DNA from: CADEED01 sp043747875
GTDB lineage: Bacteria; Pseudomonadota; Gammaproteobacteria; Steroidobacterales; Steroidobacteraceae
Assembly (NCBI GenBank): GCA_043747875.1
Contig: JAYTOI010000134.1
Location: 32,785-96,784, forward strand
Reading direction: 5' to 3'
DNA length: 64,000 nt
Both the position numbers and the translations under genes were made by a program. Every line of letters begins with the position of its first letter. The first letter of the stretch is position 1. The notes beneath the pieces are model-generated. The model ran no database searches, was not told where the DNA came from, and saw only the letters and a list, made by a program, of their open reading frames with translations. Shown here piece after piece: positions 32,175 to 40,637 of the stretch.

Positions 32175-34241
32175 TCAGCTGACCTTCATCCCCGCCAGCG
32201 CGCCCGAATCGGGCGACAGCAGGAACACGTCCGGCCCAGAGTCCGGGCTCGCGCACAGCACCATGCCTTCGGACACGCCGAAGCGCATCTTGCGCGGCTC
32301 GAGGTTCGCAATCATCACGACCTGGCGGCCGATGAGCTTCTCCGGATCGCCGTACGCCGAGCGGATGCCCGAGAACACGTTGCGCTTCTCGGTGCCGAGA
32401 TCGAGCGTGAGCTGCAGTAGTTTGTCCGAGCCTTCGACCAGTTTCGCGTCCAGCACGCTGGCCACGCGCAGGTCGAGCTTGGCGAAGTCGTCGATTTTCA
32501 CGAAGCCGGGCGCGGTGGCTGCGGGCGGGGTGGCTGCGGGCGGGGTGCTCACGTCGTTGGCCTTCTTCTCGGGTTTCTTTTCGATTGCGGGAGCGGGTGG
32601 CGCCGGTGGAGTTGCCACCAATTGCGCAACCACTTTCGGATCGAGCCGTGTCGCGAGCGGCTCGTACGGCTCGATCGGATGATCGAACAGCGGCGTGTCC
32701 ACCGAATTCCAGTCGGCGAAGGAAATGCGCAGAAATTTGCCGGCCTTCTCCGCCATCTGCGGCAGCACGGGGGCAAGGTAGCTCATGAGCACGCGGAACA
32801 GGTTGATGCCCTGCGTGCATACGGCCAACACCTCGGCGGCCCTGGCCGGATCCTTGGCCAGCGCCCAGGGTTTGGCCGCATCGACGTACTGATTGGCGCG
32901 GTCGGCGAGGCCCATGATGCCGCGCATCGCGGCGGAGTAGTCGCGCGTCTCGTAGAGCCCGGCGATGGTGCCGCGCAACGCCGCGAATTCCTCGTAGAGC
33001 TGCGGATCGGGTAGTTTGGTCGCGAGCCGGCCGCCGCCGCGTTGGACAAAACCGGCGCAGCGGCTCGCGATGTTCACGAGCTTGCCGACGATGTCCGAAT
33101 TCACACGCGCGACGAAATCCTCGAGCGACAGGTCGATGTCCTCGACCGCCGCGTTCAGCTTGCTGGCGAAATAGAACCGCAGCGCTTCGGGCGGCAGCAG
33201 CGAGAGGTACTTGCTCGCGGTGATGAACGTGCCGCGCGTCTTCGACATCTTCGTGCCGTTGATGGTGAGGAAGCCATGTACGAATACGCCGCTGGGTTTG
33301 CGGCAGCCCGCGCCGTGCAGCACCGCCGGCCAGAACAGATTGTGGAAGTAGCTGATGTCCTTGCCGATGAAGTGGTACAGCTCGGTGGTGCTGTCCGGCT
33401 TCAGGTATTCGTCGTAATTCAGTCCGCGTTTTTCACACAAGGCCTTGAAGCTGCCCAGATAGCCGACGGGCGCATCGAACCAGACGTAGAAATATTTGCC
33501 GGGCGCGCCGGGGATCTCGAAGCCGAAGTAGGGCGCGTCGCGTGAGATGTCCCAATCCTGCAGGCCGGACTCGAACCATTCGGCGAGTTTGGCGCGCACC
33601 TCGGGCTGGCGCGCGCCGCCGCCGTCGAGCCATTGACGCAGGACGTCGGCAAAATCGCCGAGTTTGAAGAAGTAGTGCTCGGACTCGCGCCACACGGGCG
33701 GCGTGCCGGAGATCGTCGAGATCGGGTCGATCAGATCGGCGGGCGAATAGGTCTTGCCGCACACCTCGCAGGAGTCGCCGTATTGATCGGGCGATTTACA
33801 GGTGGGATTCGGGCACGTGCCTTTCACGTAACGATCGGGCAGGAACATGCCGGCCTTCTCGTCGTAGGCCTGGCGCACGCTGCGCGTGGTGATGTGTCCT
33901 TTTGACTTGAGCTTGTTGTACAGATCGGCGGTGATCGCCTGGTTCTCCGGCGAGTGCGTCGAGTGGAAATGATCGTGGCCGATCAGGAAGCCCTGGTAGT
34001 CGGCGCGATGTTCTGCGGCCATGCGCGCGATGAGCTGCTCGGGTGTGACGCCTTCGGACTGCGCCTTGATCATCACGGGCGTGCCGTGCGTGTCCTCCGC
34101 ACACACATAGAGGCAGTCGTGCCCCTGCATGCGCTGGAAGCGCACCCAGATGTCGGTTTGCACGGCTTCGATGATGTGGCCGATGTGCAGCGCGCCGTTC
34201 GCATACGGCAGCGCGCTGGTGACGAGGATCTTCCGAGGCAT
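32175..34241 (-). CDS. metG: methionyl-tRNA synthetase
   Basis: This 688-residue enzyme charges tRNA-Met. The class-I HIGH motif is ANGALHIGH, and KMSKTRGTF is the KMSKS loop. The zinc-knuckle Cys pairs are in CPNPTCKSP and DSCEVCGK. A Pro/Ala-rich linker (about 555-580) leads to the C-terminal EMAP/Trbp111-like tRNA-binding domain (FAKLDLRVASVLDA), which supports dimerisation. Length and architecture are those of the long E. coli-type enzyme. It is followed by rsxB after 20 nt. Confidence 0.97.
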   Translation of the reverse strand: MPRKILVTSALPYANGALHIGHIIEAVQTDIWVRFQRMQGHDCLYVCAEDTHGTPVMIKAQSEGVTPEQLIARMAAEHRADYQGFLIGHDHFHSTHSPENQAITADLYNKLKSKGHITTRSVRQAYDEKAGMFLPDRYVKGTCPNPTCKSPDQYGDSCEVCGKTYSPADLIDPISTISGTPPVWRESEHYFFKLGDFADVLRQWLDGGGARQPEVRAKLAEWFESGLQDWDISRDAPYFGFEIPGAPGKYFYVWFDAPVGYLGSFKALCEKRGLNYDEYLKPDSTTELYHFIGKDISYFHNLFWPAVLHGAGCRKPSGVFVHGFLTINGTKMSKTRGTFITASKYLSLLPPEALRFYFASKLNAAVEDIDLSLEDFVARVNSDIVGKLVNIASRCAGFVQRGGGRLATKLPDPQLYEEFAALRGTIAGLYETRDYSAAMRGIMGLADRANQYVDAAKPWALAKDPARAAEVLAVCTQGINLFRVLMSYLAPVLPQMAEKAGKFLRISFADWNSVDTPLFDHPIEPYEPLATRLDPKVVAQLVATPPAPPAPAIEKKPEKKANDVSTPPAATPPAATAPGFVKIDDFAKLDLRVASVLDAKLVEGSDKLLQLTLDLGTEKRNVFSGIRSAYGDPEKLIGRQVVMIANLEPRKMRFGVSEGMVLCASPDSGPDVFLLSPDSGALAGMKVS

Positions 34242-34336
34242 GGAGGTGGGTCTGGAAAAGGGCGGCGATTATTGCATAGCCGGGGAAGGGCTCACTGCAA
34301 GCAGGTGATCTGTCTGACGCCACCAGAGAGCTGGCT

Positions 34337-35398
34337 CTAACCTTGTTCTTTGACCGGCTCGAACTTCGACTTGCTGATGCCTTTCTTATAGGCCTCTTTG
34401 CCGGTGATCATGCGCTCCCTGAGCAGCGCCTCGATGGCGCTGTCCATGGTGCGCATGCCGAACTGGCTGCCGGACTGCATCGTAGTCTCGAGCTGGTCGA
34501 GCTTGCCCTGGCGAATGAGGTTCGACACCGCCGGTGTGTTCACGAGAATCTCGAGCGCCGCGACGCGGCCGTTCTTGTCGGCCCTCTGCAGCAGCTGCTG
34601 CGACACGACGCCGCGCAGGCTGGTCGACAACATCGTGCGCACGTGGCTCTGCTTGTCCGCCGGGAAGACGTTGACCATGCGGTCGACGGTCTGCGCGGCA
34701 CCGTTGGTATGCAGTGTGCCCATGACGAGGATGCCCATCTCCGCGGCCGTCACCGCGATGCTGATGGTCTCGTAATCGCGCAACTCACCGACCAGCACTA
34801 CGTCCGGATCTTCGCGCAGGCCTGATTGCAGCGCCGACGCGAAGCCCTTGGTGTGCACTCCGACCTCGCGCTGGCTGACGAGGCACTGCTTGCGTTTGTG
34901 CACGAATTCGATGGGATCCTCGATGGTGAGGATGTGGCCTTTCACGCGCGTATTGATGTCGTCGATCATCGCGGCCAGCGTGGTCGACTTTCCCGAGCCG
35001 GTCTTGCCCGTGACCAGGATGAGCCCGTTGTTCGCGCGGCACAGCTGGTGAATCGCCGGCGGCAGGTTGAGCTGCTCGAGCGACAGCGCCTTCGAAGGGA
35101 TCGCGCGCATCACGGCGCCCATGCCGTTGAGATGGCGCATGACGTTCACGCGGAAGCGGCCGTACTCGCCCATGTTGTAGGCGAAATCGGCGCCGTCGTG
35201 TTCTTCGAACCGCTTCACCGCCGTTTTGGGCATGATTTCGTACAGCGTGTTCTGCACGAATTCGCGCTCGAGCCGTTCGGGACGCAGCGGTTGCAGGTCG
35301 CCGTACAGGCGGATGCGGGCCGGGTCGCCCGCCAGGAAATGCAGGTCGGAACCCCGCTTCTCGAGGACCTGGATGAGGTATTCGTCGATGGCCGGCAT
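34337..35398 (-). CDS. PilT/PilU-family type IV pilus ATPase (second of pair)
   Basis: This 353-residue secretion-type ATPase has Walker A TGKTGSGKSTTLAAM, the Asp box ILTIEDPIEFVH, Walker B region DPDVVLVGELRD and the His box GTLHTNGAAQTVDR. It powers retraction of type IV pili or regulates a partner ATPase. The His box with TN and the overall sequence are intermediate between PilT and PilU, so I avoid a symbol. It begins 8 nt after the paralogue encoded upstream. No pilus structural genes are nearby. Confidence 0.88.
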   Translation of the reverse strand: MPAIDEYLIQVLEKRGSDLHFLAGDPARIRLYGDLQPLRPERLEREFVQNTLYEIMPKTAVKRFEEHDGADFAYNMGEYGRFRVNVMRHLNGMGAVMRAIPSKALSLEQLNLPPAIHQLCRANNGLILVTGKTGSGKSTTLAAMIDDINTRVKGHILTIEDPIEFVHKRKQCLVSQREVGVHTKGFASALQSGLREDPDVVLVGELRDYETISIAVTAAEMGILVMGTLHTNGAAQTVDRMVNVFPADKQSHVRTMLSTSLRGVVSQQLLQRADKNGRVAALEILVNTPAVSNLIRQGKLDQLETTMQSGSQFGMRTMDSAIEALLRERMITGKEAYKKGISKSKFEPVKEQG

Positions 35399-35406
35399 GG
35401 TCCTGA

Positions 35407-36522
35407 CTAACCACCGCCGGACGCGGCGGACGGGCCGGTGACGTCCAGCCTTGGCATGAGCGACGTGTCGGTGACGTAGCGCTGGAACGCGCGCCGATCG
35501 CTGGCGTACGTGACCGCGTCGTCGGGATCGATTTCCTTGGTTGCGAGGAAGCCGAGCAGCGCCTGGTCCATGAGCTGCATGCCGAGATCCTTGCCGGTCT
35601 GGATCTGGTTCGGGACCTGGTGCGTCTGGTCGGTTTGAATGAGCTTGGCGATCGCGCGCGTCATCACGAGAGTTTCACAAATTGCCTTGCGTCCGCGCTG
35701 GTCGGCGGTCTTCACGAGGATCTGCGTGACCACTGCGAGCAAGCTCTGCGAGAGGAAGCTCTTGGTCTGCTCGCGCTCCTCGATCGGCAGCGCGTCGATG
35801 ATGCGGTCGATGGTCTTGGACGCGGACGTGGTGTGCAGCGTGCCGAGCACGAGGTGTCCGGTCTCGGCGGCCGTCATCGCCATGGAGATGGTCTCGGCGT
35901 CGCGCAACTCGCCCACCAGGATGACGTCCGGGTCTTCGCGCATCGCGGCGCGCACGCCTTCGGCGAACGACGGGATGTGCGTGCCGAGCTCGCGCTGGAT
36001 GACCTGACTTTGCTTGCTGCGGTGAACGAACTCGATCGGATCTTCGAGCGACACGATGTTGAGCTTACGCGTCGTGTTCAGGTGATCGATCATTGCCGCG
36101 AGCGTGGTCGACTTGCCCGTGCCCGTGGCGCCGGTGACCAGCACCATGCCCTGGTGGTGGTCGCAGAGCTTCTTGACGATGGGCGGTAGATTGAGCTTGT
36201 CGATGCTCGGAATCTCGGTGGGAATCGCGCGGAACGTCGCGCCAATGCCGGTCTCCTTGCGAAACACGTTGACGCGGAAGCGCCCGCCGTCCGCGGAGAC
36301 GTAGGAGAAGTCGAGGTCGTTGCCCTTGCCGAAATACTCGGCTTGGTTCTTGGTGAAGATCTCGACGAGGTAGCTTTCGAGCTCCGAGTCGCCGACGTCG
36401 CGGAATTTGATCGGCATGAGATCGCCGTTCATGCGCAGCATCGGCGGGACGCCGACGGCGAGATGCACGTCGGAGCAACCCTGCTGCATGCCGAGCTTCA
36501 AGAAGGCATCTATGCGAGCCAC
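35407..36522 (-). CDS. PilT/PilU-family type IV pilus ATPase (first of pair)
   Basis: This is a 371-residue paralogue of the next ATPase. It has Walker A TGATGTGKSTTLAAM (the GATGTGKS form is PilU-like), Asp box IVSLEDPIEFVH, Walker B DPDVILVGELRD and His box GTLHTTSASKTIDR (PilT-like). The C-terminal about 40 residues extend beyond PilT and end in a Gly/Ser tail. It lies between the HEAT-repeat kinase gene upstream and the second ATPase downstream, all on the minus strand. Two co-encoded retraction ATPases fit a PilT-PilU type partnership. Confidence 0.88.
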   Translation of the reverse strand: MARIDAFLKLGMQQGCSDVHLAVGVPPMLRMNGDLMPIKFRDVGDSELESYLVEIFTKNQAEYFGKGNDLDFSYVSADGGRFRVNVFRKETGIGATFRAIPTEIPSIDKLNLPPIVKKLCDHHQGMVLVTGATGTGKSTTLAAMIDHLNTTRKLNIVSLEDPIEFVHRSKQSQVIQRELGTHIPSFAEGVRAAMREDPDVILVGELRDAETISMAMTAAETGHLVLGTLHTTSASKTIDRIIDALPIEEREQTKSFLSQSLLAVVTQILVKTADQRGRKAICETLVMTRAIAKLIQTDQTHQVPNQIQTGKDLGMQLMDQALLGFLATKEIDPDDAVTYASDRRAFQRYVTDTSLMPRLDVTGPSAASGGG

Positions 36523-36677
36523 GAAAAGACAGTCCTCAGCAAAAAAATAGGGCCTCGCGCAAGCATGCGAGGTGATACGGGCATCGAGTGTGACGCAGTG
36601 CGCGATTCTCCGTGAGGCGCGCGGCGCAATGCAATATCAGGGCCGATTTTGCGGCCTGTTCCTCAGGCCCTTGGGTT

Positions 36678-36694
36678 GGGTGGCGAAGCCACCC
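36678..36694 (-). terminator. small hairpin between kinase and PilT-like gene
   Basis: GGGTGGC-GAA-GCCACCC forms a perfect 7-bp stem 9 nt beyond the stop of the HEAT-repeat kinase. There is no U-run. It could be a weak terminator or processing site between the kinase and the ATPase pair. Confidence 0.45.
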
Positions 36695-36703
36695 ATGCAG
36701 CCG

Positions 36704-39247
36704 CTACCGGAATTTTTCGAGCGCGTCCCGCAGCAGTGGCATGGTCTGGAAGCGCTTGTCCTTGTCGACCGACATGGCCTGCATGATGACCTCCGGCAGG
36801 CCGGGCGGTAGACCGGGGTTCACGTCGCGCGGCGGGCGCGCCTTGCCCTGCACGTGCTGATACATGACGGACATGTGGTCGCCGCGCGCGTACGGCGGAA
36901 CGCCGCACAGGATTTCGTAGAGGATGACGCCGAGGGCGTATACGTCGGCGCGCTGGTCCACCTTCTTGCCGAGGATCTGTTCCGGCGCCATGTACTTCGG
37001 CGAACCGATGACGTAGCCGGTCTTCGTGAGCTGCGTGTCGCCTTCGCGCTGCGCGGCGGCGACGCCGAAGTCCACGATCTTCAACAGGCCTTCGGCGTTG
37101 ATCAGCACGTTCGCGGGCTTGAGATCGCGATGCACGATGCCCACGGCGTGCGCGACTTCCATGCCGGTGCAGATGTCGATGCCGAAGCCGAGCGCGCGTT
37201 GCAATGGCATGGGCTTCTCCCCCACGACCTCACTACCCAGCGTGTGCGAGGGGAAGTACTCCATCGAGATGGCGTAATTGCCCTGGATGAACAGGAAGTC
37301 GTAGATGCGGATGACGTTGTGGTGCGTGATCTTGCGCGAGTAGCGCAGCTCGTGCACGAAACGCTTCATGATCTCTTCGTCTTCGGAGACGTTCGGATTC
37401 AGGAACTTGAGGATGAGCCGCTCGTCGACCACGGTGTCTTCCATGAGGAGCACTGTGCCGAACGCGCCCTTGCCGATGCGCTCGACGTATTTGTAGCGGC
37501 CTTCGATGATGTCGCCGGGCTTGAGCGTCTGGATGTCGAGCTTCTGCGGCCCGGCCATCTTCTCGGCTTCTTTGACGACGCGCTGCACTTCCTGCTCGGA
37601 CATGAGCTGCGTACGGGCGGCAGCGAGCGCAGTGGGCGGCGGCGCGGCCGCGGGCGGTGATTCGGGCCGCGGACGCGGCGGTGGCACGTGCCCGCTGGGC
37701 GACTGCGCGAGGGGCGAGTGCGACGTGGAGGAAGCCTGCGTGGCGCCCTCGGAACGCGCATTCGGTGACGCGGAAGGCGCCCGGTTCTGTGTCGATGAAA
37801 GACGATTGCCGCTCACCGAGAAGCGCGAGTCGAGCTCGGATAGCGCGCGCAGCGCGGCCTGCGCCACGGTCTGCTCGGACGCGGTCGTTTGCGCCTGGAT
37901 CTGCACGCGGATGTGCTCGAGCCTGCGCTCGTCCGCGAGTTTCGCGAGCGAGGAGATCGCCTCGAGTCGGATGTCTTTTTCTTCGCGCGTCAGCAGCGTC
38001 AGCACGGAGTCGATGACCTTGTGGTCGCCGAGACGACCGAGCGCGCGTACGACCACCGGCAGCGATTTCGCGGGCGTGTTGTCGATCATCTCGACGAGAC
38101 GCGGCACGGCGCGCTTGCTGCCGATTTCCGCGAGCGCGTCGACCGCGCGCTCGCTGACCCACCAGTCTTTGTCCTTGGTGGCTTCGATGAGATGGGCGAC
38201 GGCGCGGTCGTCCTTGGTCTGATTGAGGATCTCGACGGCGGCGCGGCGGACGTTCTCGTCCTCGTCGCCGACCAGCTGCAGCACCGCTTCGACGACTTTG
38301 GGTCCGCCGATCTTGCCGAGCGCATCGGCGGCGCGCGACCGCACCCACCAGTCGTCGTCGGACACCGCGTTGAGCAGATCCTTCACCGACTTTGCGTTGC
38401 CGACTTCGTTGAGGACCTCCACGGCCGCGCGGCGCGCGTATTCGTTCTCGTCCTTGAGCACCGGGATGAGGTACTTGATGGTCTCGGGGTCGTTCGCGCG
38501 AATGACGGCGTCGATGGCCTTGTTCTGCACGTCGATCTCCGGATCGCGCAGCAGGGCGCACAGCAGCTCCATGTCGAATGGTCCTTCCATGCGCGAGAGC
38601 GCCGAAAGGGTGGCCGCACGGATGAGCTTGTTGGTGTCCTTGAGCTGTTGTTGCAGCGCGCGCGACACTTCCGGCTTCGGGAAACGCGACAGGATATTGA
38701 TGATGTGCAGGCGCGCGACGGGATCTTTGCCATGGAGCCGTCCGACGAGCTCCGGCAGATCGTTGTCGGTGGTGAGCTCGCCCAGAACTCGGAACAATGC
38801 GGCTTTTTCGTTCGCGTCCTGCTTGTAGGCGGCCGCGAGCAGCTCGCGCACCGACAGGCGGGAACGATGCGCGGTGATGACATCGAGCAGCGCGGACTTG
38901 GCGATGCCCTCGGTGGACAATGCATCGAGCAGCATCGTCGGCGGATACGCGCGGCTGCTCGACAACGCCCAGGCGACGCCGGCGATGACACGCGGGCTGC
39001 CGGTCACCATGGCTTCGATGAACTTCGGGAAAGTCTTCTGGTTGACCAGACCGGTCAGCACTTCGATGTACGCGACGGTCGCGATCTTGTCGGCGTCGGC
39101 GAGTGCCGCGGTGACGGGTTCTATGGCGCCCGGACCGAGCTCGCGCAGCTTTGCGATGGCCTTTTGGGTTTGCGGAGCGGCGACGTCGGTCGCCTCTTTG
39201 AGCTCCGTGATAAGCCGGTCAGCCCGGATGTTGGTGAAAAAACTCAT
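36704..39247 (-). CDS. HEAT-repeat protein fused to Ser/Thr protein kinase
   Basis: This is an 847-residue cytoplasmic protein. Residues about 20-480 are a long series of HEAT/PBS-lyase-type helical repeats, for example WWVRSRAADALGKIGG and WWVSERAVDALAEIGS. A Ser/Pro/Ala-rich linker follows (about 490-565), then a complete eukaryotic-type kinase: GKGAFGTVLL, catalytic Lys in RLILKFLNP, HRDLKPANVL, IVDFGVAA and GSPKYMAPEQ. No transmembrane helix or sensor domain is evident. The repeats probably act as a protein-docking scaffold. Adjacency to the two PilT-type ATPases, 181 nt downstream on the same strand, suggests a role in controlling pilus motors. That is inference. Confidence 0.9.
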   Translation of the reverse strand: MSFFTNIRADRLITELKEATDVAAPQTQKAIAKLRELGPGAIEPVTAALADADKIATVAYIEVLTGLVNQKTFPKFIEAMVTGSPRVIAGVAWALSSSRAYPPTMLLDALSTEGIAKSALLDVITAHRSRLSVRELLAAAYKQDANEKAALFRVLGELTTDNDLPELVGRLHGKDPVARLHIINILSRFPKPEVSRALQQQLKDTNKLIRAATLSALSRMEGPFDMELLCALLRDPEIDVQNKAIDAVIRANDPETIKYLIPVLKDENEYARRAAVEVLNEVGNAKSVKDLLNAVSDDDWWVRSRAADALGKIGGPKVVEAVLQLVGDEDENVRRAAVEILNQTKDDRAVAHLIEATKDKDWWVSERAVDALAEIGSKRAVPRLVEMIDNTPAKSLPVVVRALGRLGDHKVIDSVLTLLTREEKDIRLEAISSLAKLADERRLEHIRVQIQAQTTASEQTVAQAALRALSELDSRFSVSGNRLSSTQNRAPSASPNARSEGATQASSTSHSPLAQSPSGHVPPPRPRPESPPAAAPPPTALAAARTQLMSEQEVQRVVKEAEKMAGPQKLDIQTLKPGDIIEGRYKYVERIGKGAFGTVLLMEDTVVDERLILKFLNPNVSEDEEIMKRFVHELRYSRKITHHNVIRIYDFLFIQGNYAISMEYFPSHTLGSEVVGEKPMPLQRALGFGIDICTGMEVAHAVGIVHRDLKPANVLINAEGLLKIVDFGVAAAQREGDTQLTKTGYVIGSPKYMAPEQILGKKVDQRADVYALGVILYEILCGVPPYARGDHMSVMYQHVQGKARPPRDVNPGLPPGLPEVIMQAMSVDKDKRFQTMPLLRDALEKFR

Positions 39248-39451
39248 GGAACTGATGACCCGCCGAATGCGCGCCAGCGCCGGCCGCTCTGTGCGCGTGC
39301 GGGGTGTTTCAAGCTTGCCAACCTGTGTGACCGAGTACAGCTACAAAAATTATGCCACATGTGCCGCCGACAACAGCCGATCTCGCCTTCCGCGGCCGAT
39401 TTTCGCTAGAATCCCGGGCCCTTCTGTCCCGGCGGACATTCCAAAGCACGT

Positions 39452-40546
39452 ATGGTCCAAGAACACTCCGCCGAATTTCGCGCACTGATCGAAAAATATC
39501 CGGACCCGTATCTCGCAACCACACTCGGAAGTGCGCAGGCGGTCGAGCGCGCGGAGCTGAAAGGTGACGGAGCGCACGTTCGCGTCGCGCTCGGCTTTCC
39601 TGTCGGTGATTACCAACAGGAGTTCGCGCGTGGCCTTGCCGCGCACGTACAGGCCGGCGGCGGGCCGGCGAATCTCCAGATCGAACTAGTCTCCCGCATC
39701 ACCGCACATGCCGTGCAGCGCCAGCTCTCGCCGCTCACAGGGGTGAAGAACATTGTGGCCGTCGCCTCGGGTAAAGGGGGGGTCGGCAAGTCCACGGTTG
39801 CAGCAAATCTTGCGTTGGCTTGGGCGCGTCAAGGAGCGAAGGTCGGCATCCTCGATGCGGATATTTATGGCCCCAGCCAGCCCATCATGCTCGGGCTCAC
39901 CGGTCAGCGGCCGGCCTCGCCCGACGGCAAGCGCATCAAGCCTCTGGAGGCGCACGGCATCACAGCGATGTCGATCGGTTTCCTCATCGATCCGGAACAG
40001 CCCATGGTGTGGCGCGGACCGATGGTGACCCAGGCGCTCACCCAGTTGCTCGGCGACACGAACTGGGGCGAGCTCGATTATCTCGTCATCGACATGCCGC
40101 CGGGCACGGGCGACATCCAGCTGACGCTCGCGCAACGCGTCCCCGTGGCGGGAGCGGTCATCGTGACGACGCCGCAGGACATCGCCCTCGCCGATGCGCG
40201 CAAGGGCCTCAAGATGTTCGAAAAGGTCAATGTACCGGTGCTCGGCGTCGTCGAGAACATGAGCGTGCACGTCTGCACGAATTGCGGCCACGTGGAGCAT
40301 CTGTTCGGCGCCGGCGGCGGCGCGCGCATGGCTGCGCAATATGGCGTCGAACTATTGGGGACGTTGCCGCTGGACGCGCGCGTGCGCGAAGAGGCGGACG
40401 GTGGCGCGCCCACCGTCGCCGCGCATCCGGAATCGGCGCACGCCGCGCCGTACTTCACCATGGCGCGCCGCACGGCTGCGGCATTGGCGCGCCGTTCGAA
40501 AGACCGTTCGACTTTGTTTCCGAAAATCGTGGTCGAAGAAAGTTAG
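39452..40546 (+). CDS. apbC: Mrp/ApbC iron-sulphur carrier ATPase
   Basis: This 364-residue protein has an N-terminal MIP18-like domain (about 1-95) and a P-loop ATPase with the deviant Walker A GKGGVGKST, IDMPPGTGD and the family's C-x2-C pair in HVCTNCGHVEH. It binds and transfers Fe-S clusters in the cytoplasm. mrp next to dcd (92 bp downstream here) is a familiar arrangement in proteobacteria. The upstream 204 bp separate it from the divergent HEAT-kinase gene; TAGAAT at 39407-39412 could be its -10 box, but I see no convincing -35. Confidence 0.95.
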   Translation: MVQEHSAEFRALIEKYPDPYLATTLGSAQAVERAELKGDGAHVRVALGFPVGDYQQEFARGLAAHVQAGGGPANLQIELVSRITAHAVQRQLSPLTGVKNIVAVASGKGGVGKSTVAANLALAWARQGAKVGILDADIYGPSQPIMLGLTGQRPASPDGKRIKPLEAHGITAMSIGFLIDPEQPMVWRGPMVTQALTQLLGDTNWGELDYLVIDMPPGTGDIQLTLAQRVPVAGAVIVTTPQDIALADARKGLKMFEKVNVPVLGVVENMSVHVCTNCGHVEHLFGAGGGARMAAQYGVELLGTLPLDARVREEADGGAPTVAAHPESAHAAPYFTMARRTAAALARRSKDRSTLFPKIVVEES

Positions 40547-40637
40547 CAGGCGCGTCGGGCGCCAATACAGACGCCATTCAGGCGAGTAAAGTGGTGCGTT
40601 TGCCGTGTGCACGCACATCTCAACTGAGGTTCCGAGG

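Noticed and set aside
36854..39409. Long plus-strand open frames opposite the HEAT-repeat kinase
   Set aside because: High GC in third positions creates open complements. Their products are Arg/Asp/Val-rich with no family pattern, while the minus strand carries an intact kinase.
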